Shown piece after piece: positions 34,916-43,505 of a DNA stretch of 64,000 nt. The translations under genes and the position numbers were made by a program. The first letter of the stretch is position 1. Every line of letters starts with the position of its first letter. The DNA comes from Brevibacillus gelatini (lineage in GTDB: Bacteria; Bacillota; Bacilli; Brevibacillales; Brevibacillaceae). Below the pieces are notes generated by a model, which did no database searches, was not told the origin of the DNA, and saw nothing but the letters and a program-made list of their open reading frames with translations. Location of the stretch: NCBI RefSeq assembly GCF_003710935.1, contig NZ_RHHS01000047.1, forward strand, positions 1-64,000. Direction: 5' to 3'.

Positions 34916-36301
34916 ATGAAAAAATGGATTCGCAACGGCACGATTGTGACCGCGTCAGACACGTATCAGGCAGACGTGCTGATCGACGGCGAAAAGGTAG
35001 TCGCGATCGGCACGGACCTGCAAGCCACGGATGCAGAGGTCATCGACGCAACCGGGTACTATGTGCTTCCGGGCGGGATCGATCCGCACACGCACCTTGA
35101 CATGCCGTTTGGCGGCACGGTGACATCGGATAACTTTTTCACCGGAACAAAAGCTGCTGCATTCGGGGGGACGACGAGCATCATTGACTTTTGCCTGACG
35201 AGCAAAGGCGAGTCGCTCCACTCCGCAATTGCGACCTGGCACGAAAAAGCGAGGGGCAAAGCCGTCATTGACTACGGCTTTCACCTGATGGTGTCCGATG
35301 CCAACGACCACGTGCTGGAAGAACTGGAGTCGGTCGTGAACAACGAGGGAATTACCTCGCTCAAAGTGTTCATGGCGTACAAAAATGTGCTGATGGCCGA
35401 CGACGAGACTTTGTTCAAGACGCTGATCCGCGCGCGTGAGCTGGGGGCATTGGTCCAGGTGCATGCGGAGAACGGAGATGTGATCGATTATTTGACGAGG
35501 AAGGCGCTGGCCCAAGGGAATACCGATCCGATCTACCACGCCTACACCCGGCCGCCTGAAGCGGAGGGAGAGGCGACCGGACGCGCTATTGCCCTCACCG
35601 CGCTGGCGGATGCGCAGTTGTACGTCGTGCACGTTTCCTGCGCCGATGCCGTCCGCCGCATTGCCGAAGCGCGCGAAAAAGGCTGGAACGTCTACGGCGA
35701 AACATGTCCGCAATATTTGGTGCTCGATATTACCGCACTCGAAAAGCCGGACTTCCAAGGGGCGAAATACGTCTGGTCTCCGCCGCTGCGGGAAAAGTGG
35801 AACCAGGACGTACTGTGGAGCGCCCTGAAAAACGGCATTTTGCAAACCGTCGGCTCCGACCATTGCGCGTTCAACTTCTCCGGGCAAAAAGAACTGGGCC
35901 GCGGAGATTTTACGAAAATTCCGAATGGCGGACCGATCATCGAGGACCGCATGACCATTCTCTTTTCCGAAGGCGTCCGCAAAGGAAAAATCAGTCTGAA
36001 CCAATTCGTGGACATCACCTCCACCAAGGTCGCCAAGCTGTTCGGCATGTTTCCGCAAAAAGGCACGATTGCAGTCGGCTCCGATGCGGACATCGTTTTG
36101 TTCGACCCGACTGCGGAGCGGACGATCTCAGTGGAGACACACCATATGAATGTCGACTACAACCCGTTTGAGGGCATGCAAGTATGCGGCGATGTCATTT
36201 CCGTCCTGTCCCGCGGCTCGTTCGTCGTCCGCGACAAGCAGTTCGTCGGCCATGCCGGGGCGGGCCGCTTCGTGAAGCGTTCGACATTTGCCAGACCATA
36301 G
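34916..36301 (+). CDS. hydA: Dihydropyrimidinase / D-hydantoinase
   Basis: Zinc-dependent cyclic amidohydrolase of 461 residues that opens dihydrouracil to N-carbamoyl-beta-alanine. Metal ligands include DPHTHLDMPFGG (two His), the carboxylated Lys in SLKVFMAYKN (K150, the family position), QVHAENGDVID, YVVHVSCADAV and GSDHCAFNF (Asp). The length is that of bacterial hydantoinases. ATG 34916 is behind GGAGCGAGGAAGG. Second enzyme of the reductive pyrimidine route, directly after PreA and before the ureidopropionase. Confidence 0.93.
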   Translation: MKKWIRNGTIVTASDTYQADVLIDGEKVVAIGTDLQATDAEVIDATGYYVLPGGIDPHTHLDMPFGGTVTSDNFFTGTKAAAFGGTTSIIDFCLTSKGESLHSAIATWHEKARGKAVIDYGFHLMVSDANDHVLEELESVVNNEGITSLKVFMAYKNVLMADDETLFKTLIRARELGALVQVHAENGDVIDYLTRKALAQGNTDPIYHAYTRPPEAEGEATGRAIALTALADAQLYVVHVSCADAVRRIAEAREKGWNVYGETCPQYLVLDITALEKPDFQGAKYVWSPPLREKWNQDVLWSALKNGILQTVGSDHCAFNFSGQKELGRGDFTKIPNGGPIIEDRMTILFSEGVRKGKISLNQFVDITSTKVAKLFGMFPQKGTIAVGSDADIVLFDPTAERTISVETHHMNVDYNPFEGMQVCGDVISVLSRGSFVVRDKQFVGHAGAGRFVKRSTFARP

Positions 36302-36333
36302 CTGTTCAAAATGCTTGGGTGAGGAGGAGCAAG

Positions 36334-37224
36334 ATGGCAGATAAAGTGACAATCGGTCTGATTCAGGCCAAAAACGACGTGCACGGCGATGAACCTGTTC
36401 ATCTCCACAAGGAAAAAGCAATCGAGAAGCATGTGAAAATGGTGCGGGAGGCGGCTGGCAAAGGGGCGCAAATCATCTGTCTGCAGGAAATTTTTTACGG
36501 CCCTTATTTTTGTGCGGAACAAAGCACGAAATGGTACGACGCGGCGGAAGAGGTGCCGAACGGACCGACTGTGCAGCAGTTTTCCGCGCTGGCCAAGGAG
36601 CTCGGAACCGTTCTGATCTTGCCCGTATATGAAAAGGTTGGCATCGGCACGTATTACAATACGGCAGCCGTCATTGATGCAGACGGCACGTACCTGGGCA
36701 AGTACCGCAAGCAGCACATCCCGCATGTCGGGGTGGGCAGCAGCGGCTGCGGCTTCTGGGAAAAGTTTTACTTCAAGCCGGGAAACCTGGGCTACCCGGT
36801 GTTCGATACGGCTTTTGCCAAAGTAGGCGTGTACATCTGCTACGACCGCCACTTCCCGGAAGGGGCGCGGCTGCTTGGCCTAAATGGCGCGGAAATCGTC
36901 TTCAATCCTTCCGCTACCGTCGCCGGACTGTCCGAGTATTTGTGGAAGCTCGAACAGCCCGCACACGCGGTGGCAAACGGCTACTACGTCGCCGCCATTA
37001 ATCGCGTGGGGACGGAAGCGCCGTGGAACATGGGGGAATTTTACGGACAGTCCTACCTCGTCGATCCGCGCGGACAGTTTGTCGCTGTCGGCAGCCGCGA
37101 CCAGGACGAGGTGATCGTGGCGGACATGGATCGCGAAAAGATCAGGGAAGTGCGGGATACGTGGCAATTTTTCCGCGATCGTCGCCCGGAGACGTACGGC
37201 GATATGGTCAAATTGCTGCCGTAA
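36334..37224 (+). CDS. Beta-ureidopropionase (N-carbamoyl-beta-alanine amidohydrolase), nitrilase family
   Basis: Nitrilase-superfamily amidohydrolase of 296 residues with a Glu-Lys-Cys triad: CLQEIFYGPYF (about E52), GKYRKQHIPHVG (about K126) and VYICYDRHFPEGAR (about C169). A cleavage of N-carbamoyl-beta-alanine to beta-alanine, CO2 and ammonia is supported by FNPSATVAGLSEYLWKLEQP, typical of ureidopropionases and close N-carbamoyl-D-amino-acid or putrescine hydrolases, and by its position after the hydantoinase. ATG 36334 is behind GGAGGAG. It completes conversion of uracil to beta-alanine. Confidence 0.87.
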   Translation: MADKVTIGLIQAKNDVHGDEPVHLHKEKAIEKHVKMVREAAGKGAQIICLQEIFYGPYFCAEQSTKWYDAAEEVPNGPTVQQFSALAKELGTVLILPVYEKVGIGTYYNTAAVIDADGTYLGKYRKQHIPHVGVGSSGCGFWEKFYFKPGNLGYPVFDTAFAKVGVYICYDRHFPEGARLLGLNGAEIVFNPSATVAGLSEYLWKLEQPAHAVANGYYVAAINRVGTEAPWNMGEFYGQSYLVDPRGQFVAVGSRDQDEVIVADMDREKIREVRDTWQFFRDRRPETYGDMVKLLP

Positions 37225-37322
37225 AACAAAGGTGAGGGAGACGCCAGACACGCGTCTTCCTCCTTTTCGCATCTCGGCCTGACTGTTGTTCACGAAAAAC
37301 GGCAAAAAGGAGCGGCCAGATA

Positions 37323-37835
37323 ATGAAGCAGACGGTTTATCGGGGAGTCGAGTACGAAGAAGCGCTGCGGGTCGTCAAGGCGCAGCGCTACGAACGGGCA
37401 GAACGCCGCCAGTTTACCAACGGAGCGAGTGCGAAGGCGGTGTTTGGAGCGGGTGTCTATCTGGTGAGCAATCCGCTTGTGGCCGCCCAGTACGCGATCT
37501 GTCACGCCGAGACGATCGGGGACAAAGCAGCAGTGCTAAAGCAACAGCTCGCTTTGCCGGGACTTTTCTGTTTGGACGAGCGCTACGGCGAAAATGAGCT
37601 GCGCAACGAGGCGCTGCAGCACAGACATGGCGCGGAGGAACTGGAGCGGCGCGCCGCTGGGCTTTCGTACGAGGAATGGCTGGAATGGACCGGGGATGAG
37701 GTGCGGGCTTACGTGCTTGCCTGTGGATACCGGGGGATTCGCTATCGGATCAGCCCGGAGCTTACGTACTATGTTTGCTATGAGCCTGATTCGCAAATTG
37801 AAGACATTACGCTTCTTTCGGTGCTTGAAGTGTGA
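37323..37835 (+). CDS. Unknown protein with ADP-ribosyltransferase-like pattern
   Basis: Protein of 170 residues, no signal peptide or membrane segment. VYRGVEYEEALRVVK, then FTNGASAKAVFGAGVYLVSN followed by PLVAAQYAICHAE recall the first two conserved elements of the ADP-ribosyltransferase/PARP-like fold (a Tyr-Arg-Gly strand and a G-x-Y-strand followed by a helix with AxxYA). A third acidic element is not certain. It follows ureidopropionase by 98 bases on the same strand and ends before a strong terminator, so it may be the last gene of the pyrimidine operon. This is a fold suggestion, not a functional assignment. Confidence 0.4.
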   Translation: MKQTVYRGVEYEEALRVVKAQRYERAERRQFTNGASAKAVFGAGVYLVSNPLVAAQYAICHAETIGDKAAVLKQQLALPGLFCLDERYGENELRNEALQHRHGAEELERRAAGLSYEEWLEWTGDEVRAYVLACGYRGIRYRISPELTYYVCYEPDSQIEDITLLSVLEV

Positions 37836-37893
37836 GAGATCAACCGAGGCGATCGACGGATGGAGCGCAGTACGGGGACGATGAGACTGTCAT

Positions 37894-37962
37894 AAAAAGG
37901 TCCAGGTTGCCAGTGTGTTTCGGCATTGTACCGGGACACACTGGTTGGGACGTTTACCTTTT
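37894..37962. terminator. Bidirectional terminator, long interrupted hairpin
   Basis: AAAAAGGT / ACCTTTT outer pairing and a perfect CCAGTGTGT / ACACACTGG inner stem. It closes the + operon and the small gene on the complement, whose stop codon overlaps it. Confidence 0.7.
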
Positions 37963-38137
37963 ATGGCGGATCCATGAAAGTTCTGCTTAAAGCTTCCGCT
38001 TCGGATGTATGGTTTCTATTTTCTTTTCCGGCATCATGATTTTCATGATAATAGATTTTCTTTTTGCGCTGTCTGTCAGCCACATAGCCAAGAACAAGCA
38101 CGGGTACGACAAAAGCCAAAATGATTCCCCAAAACAT
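37961..38137 (-). CDS. Small single-pass membrane protein (58 aa)
   Basis: A short gene starting at ATG 38137 on the complement behind a perfect AAGGAGG with a seven-base spacer. It has a hydrophobic N-terminal helix (MFWGIILAFVVPVLVLGYV), a basic stop-transfer run (DRQRKKK) and a polar His/Asn/Glu-rich tail ending in SRTFMDPP. An overlapping frame starting with the ATG two codons upstream is longer but has the ribosome binding site too close and loses the clear membrane/basic/tail layout. Not recognised by name; small proteins of this shape often associate with larger membrane complexes. Confidence 0.6.
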   Translation of the reverse strand: MFWGIILAFVVPVLVLGYVADRQRKKKIYYHENHDAGKENRNHTSEAEALSRTFMDPP

Positions 38138-38227
38138 GCCATAACCTCCTTGTCAAACGTTACTTTTTCCATAACATCCTATGATGAAACATTTCTCAGG
38201 ATTTCTGTTCGCATGACAATCCGTCTG

Positions 38228-38305
38228 AAAAAAAGCCCCCTCCAGGTACCAGTGTCGAACCAAGCTTGGGAAACTTGGTCTTGCTCACTGTCTACCTGAA
38301 AGGGG
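38228..38305 (-). terminator. Large palindromic terminator after the NCS1 permease
   Basis: Nested pairings over about 75 bases: CCCC/GGGG, CAGGTA/TACCTG, CAGTG/CACTG, and an inner ACCAAG/CTTGGT. On the complement it ends in GGGGGC followed by T7. Confidence 0.75.
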
Positions 38306-38341
38306 TAGTGAACAGGTGTCATTTTTTATCCTGCTTCCGTT

Positions 38342-39832
38342 TCAGGAAGCGCGCGACTCCTGGGCTTGTGACGTGATCTGGTCGTACTCTTTTTGGCTCA
38401 AGATCGAGGCGTCGTTTTTCATCATCCACGTGTAGATCGCAAGCGAGATTAGTAGCCCGACCGTCCAGGCGTTGTCCCAGATGAGATGGAGGCCGGGAAT
38501 GAACTTGCTGATAAACGGAATGGCAATCCCGATCAGCATCGCCCAGATCGCTCTTACGTTAAACCCTGTCTTGTAGGCGTACATGCCGTTATGTTTGTAC
38601 AGCTCTACCAGGTGAATGCGCCGTTTGCGTACGAGCCAGTAGTCCGCAATCGCAATCCCGTCAATCGGGCCAAGCAGTGCGCCATACGTGCCGAGCCAGA
38701 GGAAAATGTAATTGCTGAAATTTTCCAAAATATACCAAGGCTGCATGAGCAGGGAGACGACTCCCGCGATAATCGCTCCGGCTTCGTAGGAGAGTCGGCG
38801 TGGCGCGAGATTTTCCACGGCACGGGCGGGGGCGACGATGTTGGCGGCTACATTGGTAGTCAAGGTAGCAAGAACGATCCCGATTGTGCCAAGGAAGATG
38901 GCGAATGGCGAGAACTTGGCCAGGACGGCGGCTGGGTCCCAAAGGGCTTCTCCGTAGATCACCACGGTAGCGGAGGCAACGGCTACCCCGATAAAGGAGA
39001 AGAAACCCATGGTCGTCGGCAGAGAAGAGGATTGCCCAACGATTTGCGCTTTTTGACTTTTGGCGTAACGGCAGAAGTCGGGAATATTGAGCGCCATGGT
39101 TGCCCAGAAGGCGATTGCTCCTGTCAGGGCCGGGAAAAAGACTTGCAAAAATTCGCCAATCGAGGTGAATTTGGAAGGAGCGGAGAGCATCGGGCCCCAT
39201 CCGCCTGCTTTGGTCAAAGCCCATACGAGCAAGGCGAGACTCATGATAATTAGAATCGGCGCTGCCCAGGCTTCCATCTTTTTGATGGTTTCCGGACCGC
39301 GATAGGCGACCCATACGTTCAGGAGCCAAAAACCGAAAAAGGAGATCCACAGATGGCCGGGGACACTGGCCCAGTCTGACATCGACATGAGCAGCGTATC
39401 GATGGCGGCACCGCCAAACCAACAGTTGATGCCAAACCAGCCGGCTCCGATCAGGCCGCGGGCGACTGCCGGGATGTGTGCGCCTTTGGAGCCGAACCAG
39501 AGTCGGGCGAACACAGGGTAGGGGATGCCGAATTTCGTTCCGGCATGAGAGTTGAGAAGAATAGGAATAAGGACAATGCAGTTTCCGAGAATAATGGTCA
39601 AAATCGCCTGCCACCAGCTCATGCCCAACGAGATCAGCCCGGCTGCCATCGCGTACGTGGGAAGACAGATCGACATTCCGATCCAAAGGCTGGCAAAGTT
39701 GTACGCCGTCCACGAATGCTCAGCTTTGGTAGTCGGCCGCAGCCCTTCATTATAGAGCGAGCTGTGACTGATGAGCTCTTCCCCTTCTTTTGTCAGGGTG
39801 ACGATTCCATTTACTTCTTCCTGCGTCTTCAT
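38342..39832 (-). CDS. NCS1-family nucleobase/hydantoin/allantoin permease
   Basis: Membrane transporter of 496 residues with about 12 segments, of the nucleobase:cation symporter-1 family (PucI, Mhp1, CodB). Typical features are the N-terminal HSWTAYNFASLWIGMSICLP, GIPYPVFARLWFGSKGAHIP, GWFGINCWFGGAAI, and the late loop IADYWLVRKRRIHLVELY. Given the adjacent hydantoinase and PreTA genes it most likely imports uracil, dihydrouracil or hydantoins (inference). ATG 39832 on the complement is behind AGGAGGG. Its leader contains an inverted repeat (39862-39903), so it is probably regulated separately from the convergent catabolic operon. Confidence 0.88.
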   Translation of the reverse strand: MKTQEEVNGIVTLTKEGEELISHSSLYNEGLRPTTKAEHSWTAYNFASLWIGMSICLPTYAMAAGLISLGMSWWQAILTIILGNCIVLIPILLNSHAGTKFGIPYPVFARLWFGSKGAHIPAVARGLIGAGWFGINCWFGGAAIDTLLMSMSDWASVPGHLWISFFGFWLLNVWVAYRGPETIKKMEAWAAPILIIMSLALLVWALTKAGGWGPMLSAPSKFTSIGEFLQVFFPALTGAIAFWATMALNIPDFCRYAKSQKAQIVGQSSSLPTTMGFFSFIGVAVASATVVIYGEALWDPAAVLAKFSPFAIFLGTIGIVLATLTTNVAANIVAPARAVENLAPRRLSYEAGAIIAGVVSLLMQPWYILENFSNYIFLWLGTYGALLGPIDGIAIADYWLVRKRRIHLVELYKHNGMYAYKTGFNVRAIWAMLIGIAIPFISKFIPGLHLIWDNAWTVGLLISLAIYTWMMKNDASILSQKEYDQITSQAQESRAS

Positions 39833-39861
39833 TTTTTCCCTCCTTTTTATTGACAAAATCA

Positions 39862-39903
39862 CTCGTATTCTGACAACTGCCCCCAGGTTGTCTGAAATAC
39901 AAG
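39862..39903 (-). promoter_or_regulatory. Inverted repeat in the leader of the permease gene
   Basis: CTCGTATTCTGACAAC and GTTGTCTGAAATACAAG are near-perfect complements (one base inserted in one arm, two changes), separated by nine bases. The repeat lies just downstream of a TATAAT on the complement (39911-39916) and 30 bases upstream of the start codon, fitting an operator or an RNA hairpin. Confidence 0.5.
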
Positions 39904-39954
39904 TTGTAACATTATATTGGGGGAAGGAAGACCTAATTCCAGCTTTTTTCCTGG

Positions 39955-39991
39955 GTAAAAAAGAACGTCCGGAACAGTTCGTTCCAGACGT
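39955..39991 (-). terminator. Terminator after the UbiD gene
   Basis: On the complement ACGTCtGGAAC / GTTCCgGACGT stem followed by TTCTTTTTT. It separates UbiD from the permease gene. Confidence 0.7.
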
Positions 39992-40007
39992 ACAGCAGGT
40001 GGCCATG

Positions 40008-41771
40008 CTATGCTTTTGGGAAATATTCGTTCCAGCGTTTGTCGACCAGTGCCGAAATTTCCGGCAGTGTCTCTACTTCATCCGGATAGAAAGGCTTCAT
40101 CCGCGCATCGACGACCAGCGGCCCTTCATAACGGATTTTGTTGCGGACAATCGTCGATTTGGCGTACAGATCGTGGGCCGGGTCGAAGCGAGTGAACACG
40201 GTCCACAGGAAGCTGCTTTGCTTCTCGGCAATTGCCGCATCATCCACGATGCAGATCATCGGCCATTCCGCGAGATGTTCGTTGAGATAGGGCAGCAGCT
40301 CTTCGCCCAGCTCCGGTCTATCGTGGAAGCTCGGCCCGGAAATGACCAGACATCCGGGGCAAAAAGCGCGAATATCGGTCATGCCTGGGATGCCTTGTCC
40401 TTTGTACTCGCGCGGCAGCTCACGGACCGGATCGCCGATGCCCAGCATGATCCCTTTGGAGCCGTGGTTCAGCTTCCGTCCCGTATAGTCCAACGTATCG
40501 TTCGACGTATCGTTGACGATCAACAGGTCGCGCTCCGGCTGGAAGCGTGCCAGGATGATTTCGAGAAATTGCTTGAAGTTGCCGAGGTCACACGGCTCAT
40601 CTGTCACCATCAAAAACTTGGTCAAGGTGAGCTGGCCTTCTCCCATGATGCGGAAAGCGTGTGCCATCGCTTCCTTATAGTAGCTTTCGCGCACAATCGC
40701 GCCGGCGAGCGCGTGGAAGCCTGTCTCGCCATAGGTCCAGAGCGCCTTGACACCCGGCATGACGACCGGGAATAACGGGGAAAGCAGTCGCTGCAAGTAT
40801 TCCCCGATGTAGTAGTCCTCCTGGCGCGGCTTTCCGACGACAGTTGCCGGATAGATTGCGTCCTTGCGGTGCCACATTTGCTTCACGTTGAACACCGGGA
40901 AGTCATGTGCCCAGGAGTAATAGCCGAAGTGATCGCCAAAAGGCCCCTCAGGCCGTCTGATGTGCGGCGGAACTTCTCCTGCGAACACAAACTCGGCCTC
41001 CGCAACGATGCGGTGCGGATGGTTCGGCACCTCTGTCATTTTCAGCTTGTCGCCCATCAACAGCGAGGCGAAAACCAGCTCCGGCACCATTTCGGGCAGA
41101 GGCGCGATTGCGGAGACGATCAGGGCAGGCGGGCCGCCGATTGTCAGCGTAACAGGCAGTGGCTGGTTTCGTTTTTCCGCTTCGTGGTAGTGGAAGCCGC
41201 CGCCTTTTTGAATTTGCCAGTGCATGCCTGTCGTGTTTTTGTCGTAAATCTGGATGCGGTACATGCCCAGGTTGTGCTCTTTTGTCTCAGGGTGCTCTGT
41301 ATACACCAAAGGCAAGGTGACGAACGGACCGCCATCCAGGTGCCAGCTGGTCAGGGCAGGCAGTTTGGTCATGTCGACATCGGTTGTTGCGATTTGCGTC
41401 ACAGGCGCTTGGGAGGCAGGCACGGTTTTGGTACCGGTGCGCATGACTTCCAGGAGCGGCTGGCGCAGCTCCCACAAGCCGGAGAGCTTTGGCGGCAACA
41501 GCTTGTCCATCCCGTGCACCAGGCTGCGGACAACCGCCTCGGGCTTAGGCCCAAACGCCATGTCGACCCGCTCTACGGTCCCGAACAGGTTCGTGACCAC
41601 GGGAAACGATTTTCCTTTTACATTGGTGAACAGCAGAACAGGTCCGCCGTCTTCAATCACTCTGCGATGAATCTCGGCCAGCTCCAGATAGGGATCGACT
41701 GGTGCGTCAATCTCCACGACTTGTCCGGCGCGGCGCAATTGTTCTATGAACGAACGAAGGTTCGCGTGCAT
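40008..41771 (-). CDS. UbiD-family prenylated-FMN-dependent (de)carboxylase
   Basis: Protein of 587 residues of the UbiD family, which reversibly decarboxylates aromatic or alpha,beta-unsaturated acids using prenylated FMN. Recognisable regions: LGMYRIQIYDKNTTGMHWQI, the Glu/Arg segment RIVAEAEFVFAGEVPPHIR, and EGPFGDHFGYYSWAHDFPVF with the metal/cofactor-binding Glu. The length exceeds the B. subtilis BsdC type (about 470) by a C-terminal extension. No UbiX (prenyl-FMN synthase) gene is in the window, so it must be elsewhere. ATG 41771 is behind GGAGGT. Divergent from the two-component system for the tricarboxylate transporter, which may deliver its acid substrate. Confidence 0.85.
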   Translation of the reverse strand: MHANLRSFIEQLRRAGQVVEIDAPVDPYLELAEIHRRVIEDGGPVLLFTNVKGKSFPVVTNLFGTVERVDMAFGPKPEAVVRSLVHGMDKLLPPKLSGLWELRQPLLEVMRTGTKTVPASQAPVTQIATTDVDMTKLPALTSWHLDGGPFVTLPLVYTEHPETKEHNLGMYRIQIYDKNTTGMHWQIQKGGGFHYHEAEKRNQPLPVTLTIGGPPALIVSAIAPLPEMVPELVFASLLMGDKLKMTEVPNHPHRIVAEAEFVFAGEVPPHIRRPEGPFGDHFGYYSWAHDFPVFNVKQMWHRKDAIYPATVVGKPRQEDYYIGEYLQRLLSPLFPVVMPGVKALWTYGETGFHALAGAIVRESYYKEAMAHAFRIMGEGQLTLTKFLMVTDEPCDLGNFKQFLEIILARFQPERDLLIVNDTSNDTLDYTGRKLNHGSKGIMLGIGDPVRELPREYKGQGIPGMTDIRAFCPGCLVISGPSFHDRPELGEELLPYLNEHLAEWPMICIVDDAAIAEKQSSFLWTVFTRFDPAHDLYAKSTIVRNKIRYEGPLVVDARMKPFYPDEVETLPEISALVDKRWNEYFPKA

Positions 41772-41885
41772 CTGTAGATACCTCCACATCCCCGTAATTC
41801 CCTTTTAACTGTACACGAACAATAGCAATGAAGCTACCTTTTTATCCGCTCGGGATGGTAAGATGAAGCTGGAGGTGAGCGATTT

Positions 41886-43505
41886 GTGACCACAGCCGGA
41901 AAAGTATTGTCTTTGCAAACGAGAATGATCTTGCTCATTACCATCGGAATTATTTTGATTATTTCGTCAGTTGGTGCCGTGTTCTCGTCCATCGTGGCCT
42001 CGTCGATTGAGGAGCAGATCGGGAAAAGGGCGCTGAGCGTAGCCAAAATCGTCGCCCACGACCCCGAACTGCGCGGGGCTTTTCAAAGCAGTTCGCCGTC
42101 CGAGCTGATCCAGCCGATTGCAGAAAACGTCCGGCTGCAAACCGGAGCGGAATTTGTCGTCGTCGGCAACCGGGACGGCATCCGCTATTCGCATCCGCTG
42201 CCTGACCGCATCGGCAAGTCGATGGTCGGCGGAGACAATGAGCCGGGACTGATCTATGGCCAGTCGTACATTTCCAAGGCGATTGGGAGCTTGGGTCCAT
42301 CCTTGCGCGGCAAGGTGCCGATTCGCGACGACAATGGCGCGGTGATCGGCATCGTGTCGGTCGGTTTTTTGCTGGAGGACATTGAGGAAGCCATCGACGA
42401 TTATCAAGAAAAGGTTTTCCTCATCACGCTGATTGCGCTCGTCTGCGGGATTGCTTTTGCCATCGGGCTGAGCCGCTATTTGAAAAGGCTGACGCTCGGG
42501 CTGGAGCCGGAAGAAATCGCCGCTTTGTACGTGGAGCGCAACGCCGTTCTCGAATCCGTCCGGGAAGGAATCGTCGCGATTGACCGGAACAGCGAGATCA
42601 CGATGATGAACAAGGCCGCGATCCGCATACTCGAATTGCCGGAGGAAGACATTCAACGCAAGCACATTTTGGACGTGCTGCCGGATAGCCGCATGCCGGA
42701 GGTGCTGGAAACCGGGGAACAGCAGCTCGACCGCGAAACAATCACGAGCGGCAAAGAAATTATCGTAAACCGCCTGCCGATCAAGCTCGGGGACAAAATC
42801 GTCGGTGTCGTCAGCAGCTTTCGCCCGAAGTCGGAGATTGACAAGCTGACCTCGGAGCTGTCACAAGTCCGGCGCTATGCCGATGTGCTGCGCGCCCAGA
42901 CGCACGAGTTTCACAACTTGCTGTACACGATCTCCGGGCTGTTGCAGCTCGGCTCCGTGCAGGAGGCGATTGAACTGATAACGAGCGAGACAACGGCACA
43001 GGAAGAATTGCTCTTGTTCGTGGCAAGACGAATTCCGGATCCGATGATTGGCGCGCTTTTACTGGGCATGCACAACCGGGCCAAAGAACTGAAAATCCAG
43101 CTCGTGATCGATCAGGACAGCCATCTTAAAGTGCTGCCGGCACATATCAACCGCCAGCAGGTGATCGTGCTGCTCGGCAATTTGCTGCAAAACGCGCTGG
43201 AAGCGGTTAATGATGCAGCCGTTTCGCAAAAGCGCGTCGACGTGTATCTGGCGGACACGGAAGAAGAGCTGCTGTTTGAAATTGCCGATTCCGGGCCGGG
43301 GGTGCCCGATGAATGGCGCGAGAAAATTTTTGCCTACGGTTTTTCGACGAAAGAAGGCGAGGACCGGGGACTTGGTTTGGCAAAAGTGCGCGGAATCGCC
43401 GAAGAGATGGGCGGCTACATTGTCGTCGGAAAAAGCGACTGGGGCGGTGCGCTGTTCACCGTTTCCTTGCCGAAAGAAGGGAGGATTGGCAGTGAAGAAG
43501 CTTGA
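41886..43505 (+). CDS. CitA/DcuS-family sensor histidine kinase
   Basis: Membrane kinase of 539 residues for di- or tricarboxylates. TM1 is at about 13-35, an extracellular PDC/Cache sensor at about 40-170 (GAEFVVVGNRDGIRYSHPLP, a citrate/malate-sensor-like motif), TM2 at about 177-197, a PAS domain at about 215-310, the phospho-acceptor His in RAQTHEFHNLLYTISGLLQL, and HATPase motifs NLLQNALEAV, DSGPGVPDE and GLGLAKV. HEFxNxL is diagnostic of the CitA/DcuS group. GTG 41886 is behind GGAGGTGAG. It overlaps the response regulator gene, and the pair sits in front of the tctCBA-type transporter genes it presumably controls. Confidence 0.9.
   Translation: MTTAGKVLSLQTRMILLITIGIILIISSVGAVFSSIVASSIEEQIGKRALSVAKIVAHDPELRGAFQSSSPSELIQPIAENVRLQTGAEFVVVGNRDGIRYSHPLPDRIGKSMVGGDNEPGLIYGQSYISKAIGSLGPSLRGKVPIRDDNGAVIGIVSVGFLLEDIEEAIDDYQEKVFLITLIALVCGIAFAIGLSRYLKRLTLGLEPEEIAALYVERNAVLESVREGIVAIDRNSEITMMNKAAIRILELPEEDIQRKHILDVLPDSRMPEVLETGEQQLDRETITSGKEIIVNRLPIKLGDKIVGVVSSFRPKSEIDKLTSELSQVRRYADVLRAQTHEFHNLLYTISGLLQLGSVQEAIELITSETTAQEELLLFVARRIPDPMIGALLLGMHNRAKELKIQLVIDQDSHLKVLPAHINRQQVIVLLGNLLQNALEAVNDAAVSQKRVDVYLADTEEELLFEIADSGPGVPDEWREKIFAYGFSTKEGEDRGLGLAKVRGIAEEMGGYIVVGKSDWGGALFTVSLPKEGRIGSEEA

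Noticed and set aside
37987-38172. Longer frame on the complement over the small membrane protein
   Set aside because: For ATG 38146 the AGGAGG is only two bases away and an upstream in-frame start has no ribosome binding site; the other frame has ideal spacing and a better membrane-protein layout.
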